Source: Rhodocyclaceae bacterium UBA1310
GTDB taxonomy: Bacteria; Pseudomonadota; Gammaproteobacteria; Burkholderiales; Rhodocyclaceae
Assembly: GCA_002307175.1 (NCBI GenBank)
Contig: DBTS01000098.1
Coordinates: 13,023-77,022 of the forward strand
Direction of reading: 5' to 3'
DNA: 64,000 nt
In this document: positions 40,904 to 49,284 of the stretch, piece by piece
How the letters are laid out: the number at the start of each line of letters is the position of its first letter
How positions within the stretch are numbered: the first letter of the stretch is position 1
The notes under the pieces: model-generated
Told to the model about the DNA's origin: nothing
The model's input: only the letters and a program-made list of their open reading frames with translations
The model's database searches: none
Translations under genes and position numbers: made by a program

Positions 40904-42267
40904 AATTACCATCCAGACCGATAGGTACGGACTTCAACAGGAATGAATTGATGGAAAAACTGCAACAGTTGCGCGAGCAGATTGCCGCCCTTGTCGGTGA
41001 ATACGCAGCCATTCAGTATGCACCTCGTGATTTTGTGCCGGGCCAGACGGTTGTACCGCCGGCAGGTAAAGTCATTGATGCAGCCGAACTCAAATTGATG
41101 GTAGAGGCATCTCTGGATGGGTGGTTGACCACAGGGCGTTTTAATGAAGAGTTTGAACGCAAGCTGGCCGCCTTCCTTGGTGTCAAGTACCTGATCACCA
41201 CCAACTCAGGATCGTCTGCGAATTTGCTGGCGTTTTCTGCCTTGACATCTTCGCGTCTCGGTGAGCGGGCAATCAAGCCTGGCGACGAGGTGATTGGTGT
41301 GGCTGCCGGGTTTCCCACCACGGTAAACCCGATTCTGCAGTTTGGCGCGGTGCCAGTGTTCGTCGATGTGGAACTGGGTACCTATAACATTGATGCTTCT
41401 AAAATTGAAGCCGCTATTAGCCCGAAGACCAAAGCCGTGATGTTGGCGCACACGCTGGGCAACCCATACAATCTTGGCGTTATCAAGGCTTTGTGCGAAA
41501 AGTATGGTTTGTGGCTGATTGAAGACTGCTGTGACGCTCTGGGCTCTACCTATAACGGTCAGCTGGTAGGAACATTCGGTGATATTGCTACGCTGAGCTT
41601 CTACCCAGCTCACCACATCACCATGGGTGAAGGCGGAGCTGTCTTTACCAACAATCCCGCACTCAAACAGATCGCGGAGTCTTTCAGAGACTGGGGGCGT
41701 GATTGTTATTGCGCGCCGGGCACCGACAATACGTGCAAAAAACGTTTTGCATGGAAGCTTGGCGATTTGCCCGATGGGTATGATCATAAGTATACCTATT
41801 CGCACATTGGCTATAACCTGAAAATTACGGATATGCAGGCGGCTTGCGGCCTTGCGCAACTGCAGAAGGCTCCTGGCTTCATCGCCGCGCGTAAGCATAA
41901 TTTCCGTTATCTCAAGGAAAAGCTTCAGTCGTGCGAGCAATTCCTGATTCTCCCGCAGGCGACTGAGAATAGTGATCCATCATGGTTCGGGTTTCCCATT
42001 ACTGTACGTCCAGACGCAGGCATTAACCGTGTGGATTTTCAGCAGTATCTGGATCAGAACCGTATCGGTACGCGCTTGCTGTTCGCTGGCAATCTGACGC
42101 GTCAGCCCTACATGATCGGGCGTAATTACCGTGTGAGTGGAGAGCTGACCAACACCGACATCATCATGAATCAGACGTTCTGGATTGGCGTTTATCCAGG
42201 ACTCTCCGAACAGATGCTGGATTTTGTTGTGAGCAAGATTGAGACATTTCTCGGCGTGAATTTTTAA
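40900..42267 (+). CDS. ddhC: CDP-4-keto-6-deoxy-D-glucose 3-dehydrase (E1)
   Basis: A 455-residue PMP and [2Fe-2S] enzyme (RfbH/DdhC/AscC) that removes the C3 hydroxyl. It has an aminotransferase fold in which the usual PLP lysine is replaced: SFYPAHHITMGEGG carries His at 238-239, the hallmark of E1. Cysteines for the iron-sulfur cluster are clustered at about 269-279 (DCYCAPGTDNTC). The reaction needs a reductase partner (E3/DdhD), which is not encoded in the window. A methionine at 40951 is an alternative start. Confidence 0.95.
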   Translation: MKLPSRPIGTDFNRNELMEKLQQLREQIAALVGEYAAIQYAPRDFVPGQTVVPPAGKVIDAAELKLMVEASLDGWLTTGRFNEEFERKLAAFLGVKYLITTNSGSSANLLAFSALTSSRLGERAIKPGDEVIGVAAGFPTTVNPILQFGAVPVFVDVELGTYNIDASKIEAAISPKTKAVMLAHTLGNPYNLGVIKALCEKYGLWLIEDCCDALGSTYNGQLVGTFGDIATLSFYPAHHITMGEGGAVFTNNPALKQIAESFRDWGRDCYCAPGTDNTCKKRFAWKLGDLPDGYDHKYTYSHIGYNLKITDMQAACGLAQLQKAPGFIAARKHNFRYLKEKLQSCEQFLILPQATENSDPSWFGFPITVRPDAGINRVDFQQYLDQNRIGTRLLFAGNLTRQPYMIGRNYRVSGELTNTDIIMNQTFWIGVYPGLSEQMLDFVVSKIETFLGVNF

Positions 42268-42332
42268 TTGAGGCCAGCAGGGGCATAGCCCCTGTCTCCT
42301 GCCCGTATTCTTAAGCCTTCGTTCGGACGACC

Positions 42333-44126
42333 ATGGACAAAGTGAAATACAGTGACCTGATGGCAAAGTGGCTGGTTGAGGCTGGCTACAGCAAGTGCTT
42401 CTCGCTTGGCGGGGGCAATATCATGCATCTCGTTGAGAGTGTCAGTCGTGCCATGCAGGTCATCCCTGTCGTACACGAGGTTGCGGCGGGCATTGCCACA
42501 GAGTATTTCAATCATACAGGTAACGGACAGCGTGCCTTTGCGTTGGTGACGACGGGGCCCGGACTGACCAATATCATCACCGCGCTGGCCGGGGCCTATA
42601 TGGAGAGTCGTGAACTCCTGGTGATTGGCGGTCAGGTGAAGACGGCCGACCTGTGTCACGGCGAAATTCGTCAGCGGGGAATACAGGAAGTCGAGGGGGC
42701 CAGGCTCGTTGAATCTGTTACGAAGAAAAGTGTACGTCTTGATGCGCCGATTTCACGCAGTGCATTCCTCGCACTCGTGAAACTTAGTTGGCAGGCACGT
42801 AAAGGGCCCGTTTTCATCGAGATGCCTCTCGATATTCAAGGGCGCATGGTTGACCCTGCCGAGTTTGAAGACGTTTATGATGCGCGTGCCCTGCCCGCAT
42901 TGCCTACATTGGATGAGGCACGTTTTACTGCCTTGGTGGAACGTTTCCGGCAGGCTAAACGCCCCGTACTGCTGGTGGGTGGTGGGGTTAGTTTCAGCAC
43001 AGCTCAGGCAATTGGTGCCGATGGCTACGTGCACATGGGCTCCCCAGTTATGACGACCTGGAATGGTGCCGACCGGATTGGAAGTGATCATCCGTTGTAT
43101 TTTGGTCGCCCCAACACCTGGGGGCAGCGGTATTCAAATCTGTTGATCCAGCAGGCGGACTTTGTGCTGGCGCTCGGAACCCGGCTTGGCATGCAGCAAT
43201 CTGGTTTTAACTGGCAGCAATTTGTGCCGGTGGGTGAGATTGTCCAAGTCGATCTGGACTCCGCCGAGCTGGAAAAGGGGCATCCGAAAGTCTCTCAGGC
43301 TTGGTGTGTCGATGCAGATGATTTGCTTCTGCGACTCAGTCACGAAGTGCTTGGGGAACATGATAAGTGGATCAGTTTCTGCAGGGAGGTAAAGACTGGA
43401 TTGCCTCTTGTAGAAGAGGGCGTCAATGTCACAGGTGAGGGCTACCTCTCGCCTTATGTTTTCTTTGACGAAATATCCAAGCTTTCCCGGCCAGACGATG
43501 TGCTGATTCCCTGCAGTTCCGGCGGCGCGTTTACCTGCTCCTATCAGTCGATTTCGCAAAAGTTTGGCCAGTACTATGTAACTGACAAATCTCTTGCTTC
43601 AATGGGTTATGGTTTGAGTGGTTCAATTGGTGCTGCACTGGCCAATCCTGGCAAGCGCACGATTCTCATCGAAGGCGATGGTGGTTTTGCACAGAATCTC
43701 CAGGAGATTGGCACGGCAGTAATCAACAACCTAAATCTCAAGATGTTTGTGTTTGACGATCAGGGTTACGCGTCAATCCGCATGACACAACGGAGCTATT
43801 TTGGTGGCCGTTATGTTGGTTGCGATACTAAAACGGGCCTAGGCCTGCCTAATTGGGAAAAGCTCTTTCCTGCCTATGATGTCCCGGTTCTGCGTTTGCG
43901 TCCTGGGTTTGAACGTGATCCCGAGTTTTTACGATTGTTTGAGCAGGAAGGCTGTGTGGCGTTTCTTGTGACTGTTGATCCGGAACAGACGTATTTCCCA
44001 AAGATTACAAGCAGGGTGCGAGCCGATGGCGGGATGGAATCCAATCCCCTGCATCGCATGACGCCAGATTTGACCGAGGCGCAATATGCGAGATTCGCAA
44101 GTCATCTCGTAACAGCCGGTCTGTAA
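42333..44126 (+). CDS. yerE: Thiamine-diphosphate flavoenzyme, YerE-like (CDP-3,6-dideoxy-4-keto-glucose acetyl transfer)
   Basis: A 597-residue member of the acetohydroxyacid synthase family. The catalytic Glu is E49 in PVVHEVAAGIA, and the ThDP motif starts at GDGGFAQNLQEIGTA near residue 433 and ends at NLNLKMFVFDD. Its position directly after ddhABC and before a sugar reductase matches yerE of Yersinia pseudotuberculosis O:VI, which transfers a two-carbon unit from pyruvate to C4 of the 3,6-dideoxy-4-keto sugar on the way to CDP-yersiniose. A generic acetolactate synthase is unlikely in this context. The identification of the product is inference from context and family. Confidence 0.8.
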   Translation: MDKVKYSDLMAKWLVEAGYSKCFSLGGGNIMHLVESVSRAMQVIPVVHEVAAGIATEYFNHTGNGQRAFALVTTGPGLTNIITALAGAYMESRELLVIGGQVKTADLCHGEIRQRGIQEVEGARLVESVTKKSVRLDAPISRSAFLALVKLSWQARKGPVFIEMPLDIQGRMVDPAEFEDVYDARALPALPTLDEARFTALVERFRQAKRPVLLVGGGVSFSTAQAIGADGYVHMGSPVMTTWNGADRIGSDHPLYFGRPNTWGQRYSNLLIQQADFVLALGTRLGMQQSGFNWQQFVPVGEIVQVDLDSAELEKGHPKVSQAWCVDADDLLLRLSHEVLGEHDKWISFCREVKTGLPLVEEGVNVTGEGYLSPYVFFDEISKLSRPDDVLIPCSSGGAFTCSYQSISQKFGQYYVTDKSLASMGYGLSGSIGAALANPGKRTILIEGDGGFAQNLQEIGTAVINNLNLKMFVFDDQGYASIRMTQRSYFGGRYVGCDTKTGLGLPNWEKLFPAYDVPVLRLRPGFERDPEFLRLFEQEGCVAFLVTVDPEQTYFPKITSRVRADGGMESNPLHRMTPDLTEAQYARFASHLVTAGL

Positions 44127-44128
44127 TT

Positions 44129-45097
44129 ATGCCCACCAAAAAAAAGCGACTGCTAGTCATCGGAGGAAGTGGGTATTTCGGAAAATCCATCCTCGATTCC
44201 TTCGCGCGAGGGCAGCTTGAGCCATTTGAGATCGGCAGTGTGATTGCGATGGCACGCAATGCTAACAGACTCAAGACAGAAGTCCCCCAGCTTATTGTTC
44301 CAGGTGTTGAGTTGGTTGATGGCAATATCGCAACGCTTGATGATTTGCCAGAGGCTGATATTGTCATTCATGCCGCAGCGTCGACGGACGCGATGCGCTA
44401 TCTGGAACGTCCGGCCGATGAGCGCCGCAACATTCAGGCAGGAACATATAACTACTGCGACTTGGCTCGCACCCGGCATCGTAACAGCAAGATTGTATAC
44501 GTCAGTTCGGGGGCGGTTTACGGTACGCAACCAGCGGAGCTGGATCGGATAGCAGAGAACTATATCGTACCGGACCCTGATGACATTCCTGCAGGAAAGC
44601 GGGATTACGCGATAGCCAAACGTGATGCAGAAAGCGCAGTACAACAGCTTGCAGCTAGTGGAGTAAGTGTTTCCATAGCGCGCTGCTTTGCCTTTGTAGG
44701 GCCATGGTTGCCAAGAAATTTGCATTTTGCCATCGGCAATTTTTTCGCCGATGGTCTTGCAGGCCGAAGTGTTCAGGTCAAGGCTCGAGGTAAGGTATAT
44801 CGTAGCTACATGCATTCCGATGATCTGGTGGAATGGCTGCTGCGCATTGCAATTGCGGGATCACCAAATTGCGAAGCCTATAACGTGGGGTCCGATGAAG
44901 GACTCTTGATGGGAGATGTTGCCACTGCAGTTGCCAGGCAGTTTGGTGTGCAGGCTGATGTGCCAGAAATATCTGAGCTTTGGATCGATAGGTATATTCC
45001 ATCCATTGATAAAGCCAAACGCGAACTTGGGTTGGTGCTGAGACATGATCTTGTCTCGGCAGTTGCAGCGACTGCCAGAGCGCTTGCCAAAAATTGA
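44129..45097 (+). CDS. SDR-family nucleotide-sugar reductase (YerF-like candidate)
   Basis: A 322-residue extended SDR with the motif LLVIGGSGYFGKSIL near residue 8 and a catalytic YVSSGAVYG then DYAIAKRDAE (YxxxK) near 152. It follows the YerE-like gene by two bases. In the yersiniose pathway the last step reduces the ketone of the new side chain with NAD(P)H, done by YerF; this protein is the only candidate in the cluster. It could instead be an epimerase or 4-reductase for a different dideoxyhexose. Its stop overlaps the start of the gtrA-like gene. Confidence 0.72.
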   Translation: MPTKKKRLLVIGGSGYFGKSILDSFARGQLEPFEIGSVIAMARNANRLKTEVPQLIVPGVELVDGNIATLDDLPEADIVIHAAASTDAMRYLERPADERRNIQAGTYNYCDLARTRHRNSKIVYVSSGAVYGTQPAELDRIAENYIVPDPDDIPAGKRDYAIAKRDAESAVQQLAASGVSVSIARCFAFVGPWLPRNLHFAIGNFFADGLAGRSVQVKARGKVYRSYMHSDDLVEWLLRIAIAGSPNCEAYNVGSDEGLLMGDVATAVARQFGVQADVPEISELWIDRYIPSIDKAKRELGLVLRHDLVSAVAATARALAKN

Positions 45098-45483
45098 AAC
45101 AATTCTTGCAGTCTGATCGATTACGGTACCTGCTCGCAGGCGGGTGGAATACTCTTTTTGGGTACGGAGTCGGCGTGGGGTTTCTTTATGCGTTCCATGG
45201 CCGATTAAATGCAGCAGAGATTGGTGTTGTTTGCAACGTCCTGGGGATCTCGATGTCTTTTCTGACATACAAATTATTTGTATTCAGAACAAAAGGCAAT
45301 TGGGTGAAGGAATATCTGCGCTGCTACCTTGTTTATGGAAGTGTTGCCCTGATTGGGGTAGGGCTGCTTTGGCTGTTTGTTGACTGCGTGCATATAGCAT
45401 ACTGGCTAGCACAAGGGCTGGTAATTATTTTGACCGTTATTGTTTCGTATTTTGGTCATGCAAGATTTACATTTTTGCACTGA
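45094..45483 (+). CDS. gtrA: GtrA-family membrane protein
   Basis: A 129-residue protein with four hydrophobic helices and the GtrA pattern LRYLLAGGWNTLFGY at the start and VSYFGHARFTFLH at the end. GtrA proteins are thought to flip undecaprenyl-phosphate-linked sugars made by the neighbouring GtrB enzyme. The start is TTG at 45094 overlapping the preceding TGA. It is the first of three genes that look like a sugar-modification module. Confidence 0.85.
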   Translation: MKQFLQSDRLRYLLAGGWNTLFGYGVGVGFLYAFHGRLNAAEIGVVCNVLGISMSFLTYKLFVFRTKGNWVKEYLRCYLVYGSVALIGVGLLWLFVDCVHIAYWLAQGLVIILTVIVSYFGHARFTFLH

Positions 45484-45509
45484 CCATCAGGTAAAGGAAG
45501 ACCTGCAAA

Positions 45510-46460
45510 GTGGCACAGAAAAGACTGTTGAGCATTGTTTCTCCTTGTTATAACGAAGAAAGCAATGTCGAAGAGCTATATCGCCGGGTTGTCGCTGTGA
45601 TTGAACAGTATGTTCAATACGATTTTGAGTATTTATTTATCGACAATGCTTCGACTGATTCCACTGTAGAGAAGCTGAAGTTGCTTGCGAAGGCTGATTC
45701 TCGCGTCAAAATCATTGTAAATACAAGAAATTTCGGGCACATCAGATCTCCATATTGGGGAATTTTGCAAACCAAAGGCGATGCCACCATATATTTGGCC
45801 TCTGATTTGCAGGATCCACCTGAAGTTATTCCTCAATTTATCAATGAATGGGAAGCTGGCTATAAATTGGTCTTGGCGACAAAGCCTGTGAGTCAGTCGA
45901 ATGTTCTGATGCACGCGTTGCGCAAGCTTTACTATCGGGCGCTTGATTTTATATCAGATATTCCATTGATTGCCGATACAACAGGGTTTGGTTTGTACGA
46001 CAAGGTTGTGGTAGAAGGCATTCGGGCGGTGAACGATCCTTATCCTTATCTGCGCGGATTAATCTGCGAGTTGGGATATGAGGTCAAGACAATTCCCTTT
46101 AATCAACCTCGCCGTCTCAGAGGGATATCAAAGAATAATTTTTATACGCTGTATGATATTGCCATGTTGGGGGTGATTAGTCACTCTCTCGTGCCAATTC
46201 GCGTGGCATCCTTTCTTGGTTTTATTTTTGGGGGTGCAAGTATCGGCCTTGCAGCGTTGTTTTTTATTCTTAAATTGATTTTTTGGTCGAAATTTCCGCT
46301 AGGGATGGCGCCGATTGTGATCGGTATGTTTTTTATGTTTGGTGTATTGCTGTTTTTTATTGGAATACTTGGAGAATATGTCGGATCGATTCATACCTAT
46401 GTACAGCACCGCCCTATAGTGGTCGAAAAAGAACGGGTTAATTTTGACGCTGAAATATGA
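45510..46460 (+). CDS. gtrB: GtrB-like undecaprenyl-phosphate glycosyltransferase
   Basis: A 316-residue GT2 of the dolichol-phosphate-mannose-synthase group: SIVSPCYNEESNVEELY near the start, IDNASTDSTVEKL near 47, and YLASDLQDPP, where DLQD is the metal-binding motif, near 96. Two C-terminal transmembrane helices (about 225-250 and 265-290) anchor it. It would load a hexose onto the lipid carrier for GtrA to flip. The start is GTG with AGGAAG upstream. Confidence 0.88.
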   Translation: MAQKRLLSIVSPCYNEESNVEELYRRVVAVIEQYVQYDFEYLFIDNASTDSTVEKLKLLAKADSRVKIIVNTRNFGHIRSPYWGILQTKGDATIYLASDLQDPPEVIPQFINEWEAGYKLVLATKPVSQSNVLMHALRKLYYRALDFISDIPLIADTTGFGLYDKVVVEGIRAVNDPYPYLRGLICELGYEVKTIPFNQPRRLRGISKNNFYTLYDIAMLGVISHSLVPIRVASFLGFIFGGASIGLAALFFILKLIFWSKFPLGMAPIVIGMFFMFGVLLFFIGILGEYVGSIHTYVQHRPIVVEKERVNFDAEI

Positions 46461-47794
46461 TTTCCTTGCTTCCGAAAAAAGAATACGCGCTGCAGACCGG
46501 TAATGAGTTCCGTTCGAGCCGTTGTTTTTCGACAAAAACACTGATTCTTGGGGTTTTTCTGCAAATTGTATTTATTGTGTATGCAGTAATACATTTTCGC
46601 CAGACAGGGCGCCTGCCCGCGCCTTTTTTTTATGATGCTGGCGATACCTTTATGGATTATTTTAATACCAATTTTTGGGCTTTTCGTGAAGGGCGTTTTG
46701 AAGACTGGAAATCAATTTATCCAGTGTTTGTATTCCAGTTCGGTCAGTGGGTGTCTGCCTCTTCCTGCGCTTGGGAAGACCCGTTTCTTTTAAGAAGTGG
46801 CAATCTTGCTTCAATAATACCCCTGTTTTTTTTATATCTGGCCGGCGTTATTGTGTGTGAACGGGTTTTTGCGCGGCGCCTGGAGTGGTCGTGGAAGCAG
46901 AATCACTGGCATCGCTACCTGATGCTTATTTTTTTAGGGTTTTCAATGCCAGGTCTGTATGCGCTGGAACGGGGAAATTACGTAATCTTAGCGTTTGTTT
47001 TTTTGTCGCTCTTTGCTTTGGCTGGGTATGGATGGGTAGGTGCTCTTTGTCTTGCTTTGGCTATGAACGTAAAACAGTATATCCTGATATTGCTATTTGT
47101 CCCATTTTTAAAAAAAGATTACGTTTTTATTGTTAAGGCTGTATTGATTTGTTTCTTGATCAATGTTGTGGCGTTGCTCCAAGTGGGAGAAGATCATTAC
47201 GACCTGCTGTGGACCAATATGACGGATTTTTCAGCGAGTGGTGCTCAGTCATACCTATCGAGAATATGGTTCCCGACTTCGTTCTCAGGGTGGGGCGACT
47301 TTATACGGTTTCTGTCAGATGATCAGCGTGTTTTGTCTGATGGCCTAGGTGGGACACTGATGGGCCTGTTTGCCGGGTTTCGTGTCTGTCAGCTTGTGCT
47401 GATAACTGCGGTCGGCTGGATGATGTGTCAGCTAAAAAACAGGATTGATCCTGAGTATGCGGCTTTTATTTGTCTGCTGACGCTTATGGCGCTGCTGGGA
47501 AATCTGGGTGGATACGCACTGATTCTTGCATTACCTTTCTTGCCTGCAGCATTTCAGCAACGCAATATGAGACCGCTGATAGCAATTTTTTTCCTGTTAC
47601 TGGTTCCTATAGATTTTCCGGTGCCTCCTGCTTTTCATGTTCCACATATATCAAATCCATTCGGAAAGCCAGTCACTGAAATTGTATATTTGTCAACGGG
47701 AGCCTATTTCCGGCCGATTCTGGTTATGGCGGCGGTGTGCTATGTTTTCCGAGACCTATTCTTGGAATTTTCACATAACAAAAAGGGAGTTTGA
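46457..47794 (+). CDS. Polytopic membrane protein, probable GT-C glycosyltransferase
   Basis: A 445-residue protein with about ten hydrophobic helices. The large first periplasmic loop carries FFYDAGDTFMDYFN near residue 57, an acidic motif like those at the catalytic site of GT87/GT-C enzymes that use lipid-linked sugars. LALAMNVKQYILIL near 205 is also typical of that group. Being coupled to gtrA and gtrB (4-base overlap with gtrB), it is the likely serotype-specific transferase of a gtr-type module that decorates the O-antigen in the periplasm. The sugar is unknown. Confidence 0.7.
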   Translation: MISLLPKKEYALQTGNEFRSSRCFSTKTLILGVFLQIVFIVYAVIHFRQTGRLPAPFFYDAGDTFMDYFNTNFWAFREGRFEDWKSIYPVFVFQFGQWVSASSCAWEDPFLLRSGNLASIIPLFFLYLAGVIVCERVFARRLEWSWKQNHWHRYLMLIFLGFSMPGLYALERGNYVILAFVFLSLFALAGYGWVGALCLALAMNVKQYILILLFVPFLKKDYVFIVKAVLICFLINVVALLQVGEDHYDLLWTNMTDFSASGAQSYLSRIWFPTSFSGWGDFIRFLSDDQRVLSDGLGGTLMGLFAGFRVCQLVLITAVGWMMCQLKNRIDPEYAAFICLLTLMALLGNLGGYALILALPFLPAAFQQRNMRPLIAIFFLLLVPIDFPVPPAFHVPHISNPFGKPVTEIVYLSTGAYFRPILVMAAVCYVFRDLFLEFSHNKKGV

Positions 47795-47796
47795 TT

Positions 47797-48513
47797 GTGG
47801 ATCTTCTGCTTCACATTCTCCGGTACTGGCGGAGTATTTTGTTCCTGATTTTTATACTGGGGATGGTGGGGTGGCTTGGCACTTCGTTGTTGCAGCCAGA
47901 ATGGGAAGCGGTGGCGGTTATCAAACCAGGTTTTGTGTTGGGTGAGCAGGTGGAAGCAGCGTCAGAGGTCGTAGACCGTGTTCGTGGACCAGAATTTTTG
48001 TATCTGGTCATGGCTCAGACGGGCGCCAAAGACAAGTCAGTTGTTGCCAGACACCTTAGAGATATGAAGGTTGTTGTTATTGGTGATGATGCGGTAAGGA
48101 TAAGTGTTCGCGACTATAGTCCTGAGGGCGCACGCCTTCTTGCCGAAAAGGTGATTCAACAGTTACAGAGGCGGCATGCGGAAATCATTCAGGCGCGTGT
48201 GGCTGAATTTAGAGATGCAATTGGGCGCTATCGTAAGCAGATAGATGCTCAAACAATGCCCCCAGTATCTCCGGGTGCTTTGTCAGGTCACACCGGGGAT
48301 AGAAGCGCAATTCAAATGGCGAGTTCTTATAATATGCTCTCGGAACTTGAAGCCAAAACCCTGCCACCGAAGACTGTTGCAACGACCATTTCGCAGCAGG
48401 CATCTGCTTGGCCTACACCTGTCTGGCCGAACAAACTTCTGTTTTGTGTGCTGTTCTGCACGATTGGTGCCATGTTTGGATTTGCGAGGGCGTTAGCTAG
48501 TTTTAAGGCTTGA
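47797..48513 (+). CDS. Wzz-like polysaccharide co-polymerase without kinase domain
   Basis: A 238-residue protein with one transmembrane helix at about 12-32 and another at about 208-230, enclosing a mostly charged helical domain. This two-helix layout is that of Wzz/PCP chain-length regulators, but the periplasmic part is shorter than in typical Wzz (about 330 residues) and no Walker kinase region follows. The GTG at 47797 has GGGAG seven bases upstream; a TTG at 47791 overlapping the previous stop is an alternative. It likely sets chain length or assists export; this rests on topology and context. Confidence 0.65.
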   Translation: MDLLLHILRYWRSILFLIFILGMVGWLGTSLLQPEWEAVAVIKPGFVLGEQVEAASEVVDRVRGPEFLYLVMAQTGAKDKSVVARHLRDMKVVVIGDDAVRISVRDYSPEGARLLAEKVIQQLQRRHAEIIQARVAEFRDAIGRYRKQIDAQTMPPVSPGALSGHTGDRSAIQMASSYNMLSELEAKTLPPKTVATTISQQASAWPTPVWPNKLLFCVLFCTIGAMFGFARALASFKA

Positions 48514-48539
48514 TATTTTGGGAATTGCACAGATTGACC

Positions 48540-49202
48540 ATGTTGAAACTTGTTTGCCCGCGTGCCGTCATTTTTGATATGGATGGCTTGCTGCTCGATT
48601 CAGAACGGATTGCGCTGGAGTGTTTTGAAACCTCGGCGCGTGAGTTGGGGCTTCCCTGGGACAGGGAATTTGCGCTGAGTCTGGTAGGCATTACGGCGCG
48701 GGAATCTGATCACATGATGCACAAGGCTTTTGGTGAGGAATTTCCTGTGGAACAGCATCGTCAGCGTTGTAGCGAGCTGTATGACGAAGCGATCCGGACC
48801 GGGGCGATCGTGCTCAAGCCATTTGCGCGGGAGCTGCTGGACTATCTGAACCGTGCCCAGATTCCCTGTGCGGTTGCCACTTCCACCCAGCGCGTGCGTG
48901 CCGAGGTCAAGCTTCATCGCACCCAGATTCTGCCGTGCTTCAAGGCACTCGCGTGTGGTGACGAAGTGACACGCGGCAAACCTGCACCGGACATCTTCGA
49001 GCTGGCGGCGCGGCGAGTGGGTGTCGAACCCCGCGATTGTCTGGCACTCGAAGACTCCAACCCCGGTATCCGTGCTGCGGTTTCGGCGAGCATGCCGGCG
49101 GTGATGGTGCCCGATCTTCTTACGCCGGATGCGGACGTACGCCGCTACGGGGTGCCAGTGGTGGATTCCCTCAAGGATGTGCTGATTGCATTAATGCAGT
49201 AA
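48540..49202 (+). CDS. HAD-superfamily phosphatase (beta-phosphoglucomutase-like subfamily)
   Basis: A 220-residue HAD hydrolase. Motif I is VIFDMDGLLLDSER, motif II includes VATSTQRVRAE, motif III is the Lys of RGKPAPDIF and motif IV is ALEDSNPGIRAA. A helical cap (about 22-90) makes it the subfamily that acts on small phosphorylated sugars or related substrates. The substrate cannot be told. The ATG at 48540 has only a weak ribosome site; the frame is open upstream to the end of the Wzz-like gene. Base composition returns to the housekeeping style from here on. Confidence 0.88.
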   Translation: MLKLVCPRAVIFDMDGLLLDSERIALECFETSARELGLPWDREFALSLVGITARESDHMMHKAFGEEFPVEQHRQRCSELYDEAIRTGAIVLKPFARELLDYLNRAQIPCAVATSTQRVRAEVKLHRTQILPCFKALACGDEVTRGKPAPDIFELAARRVGVEPRDCLALEDSNPGIRAAVSASMPAVMVPDLLTPDADVRRYGVPVVDSLKDVLIALMQ

Positions 49203-49250
49203 GGAACCTGTTCACGACCGCTCTTTGCAGGTCCTGAACAGATCCCAATC

Positions 49251-49278
49251 CCCGGCCAGCTTTGCTCTCGGCCGGGGA
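49251..49278. terminator. Hairpin between convergent HAD and glutathione peroxidase genes
   Basis: CCCCGGCC and GGCCGGGG with a 12-base loop. No T-tract on either side, but its position between two converging stops suggests a shared terminator. A looser CTGTTCA/TGAACAG pairing lies at 49209-49242. Confidence 0.45.
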
Positions 49279-49284
49279 AGCTGA

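Noticed and set aside
42333..44126. Ordinary acetolactate synthase large subunit for branched-chain amino acids
   Set aside because: No small subunit or ilvC nearby, and the position within CDP-dideoxysugar genes fits YerE better.
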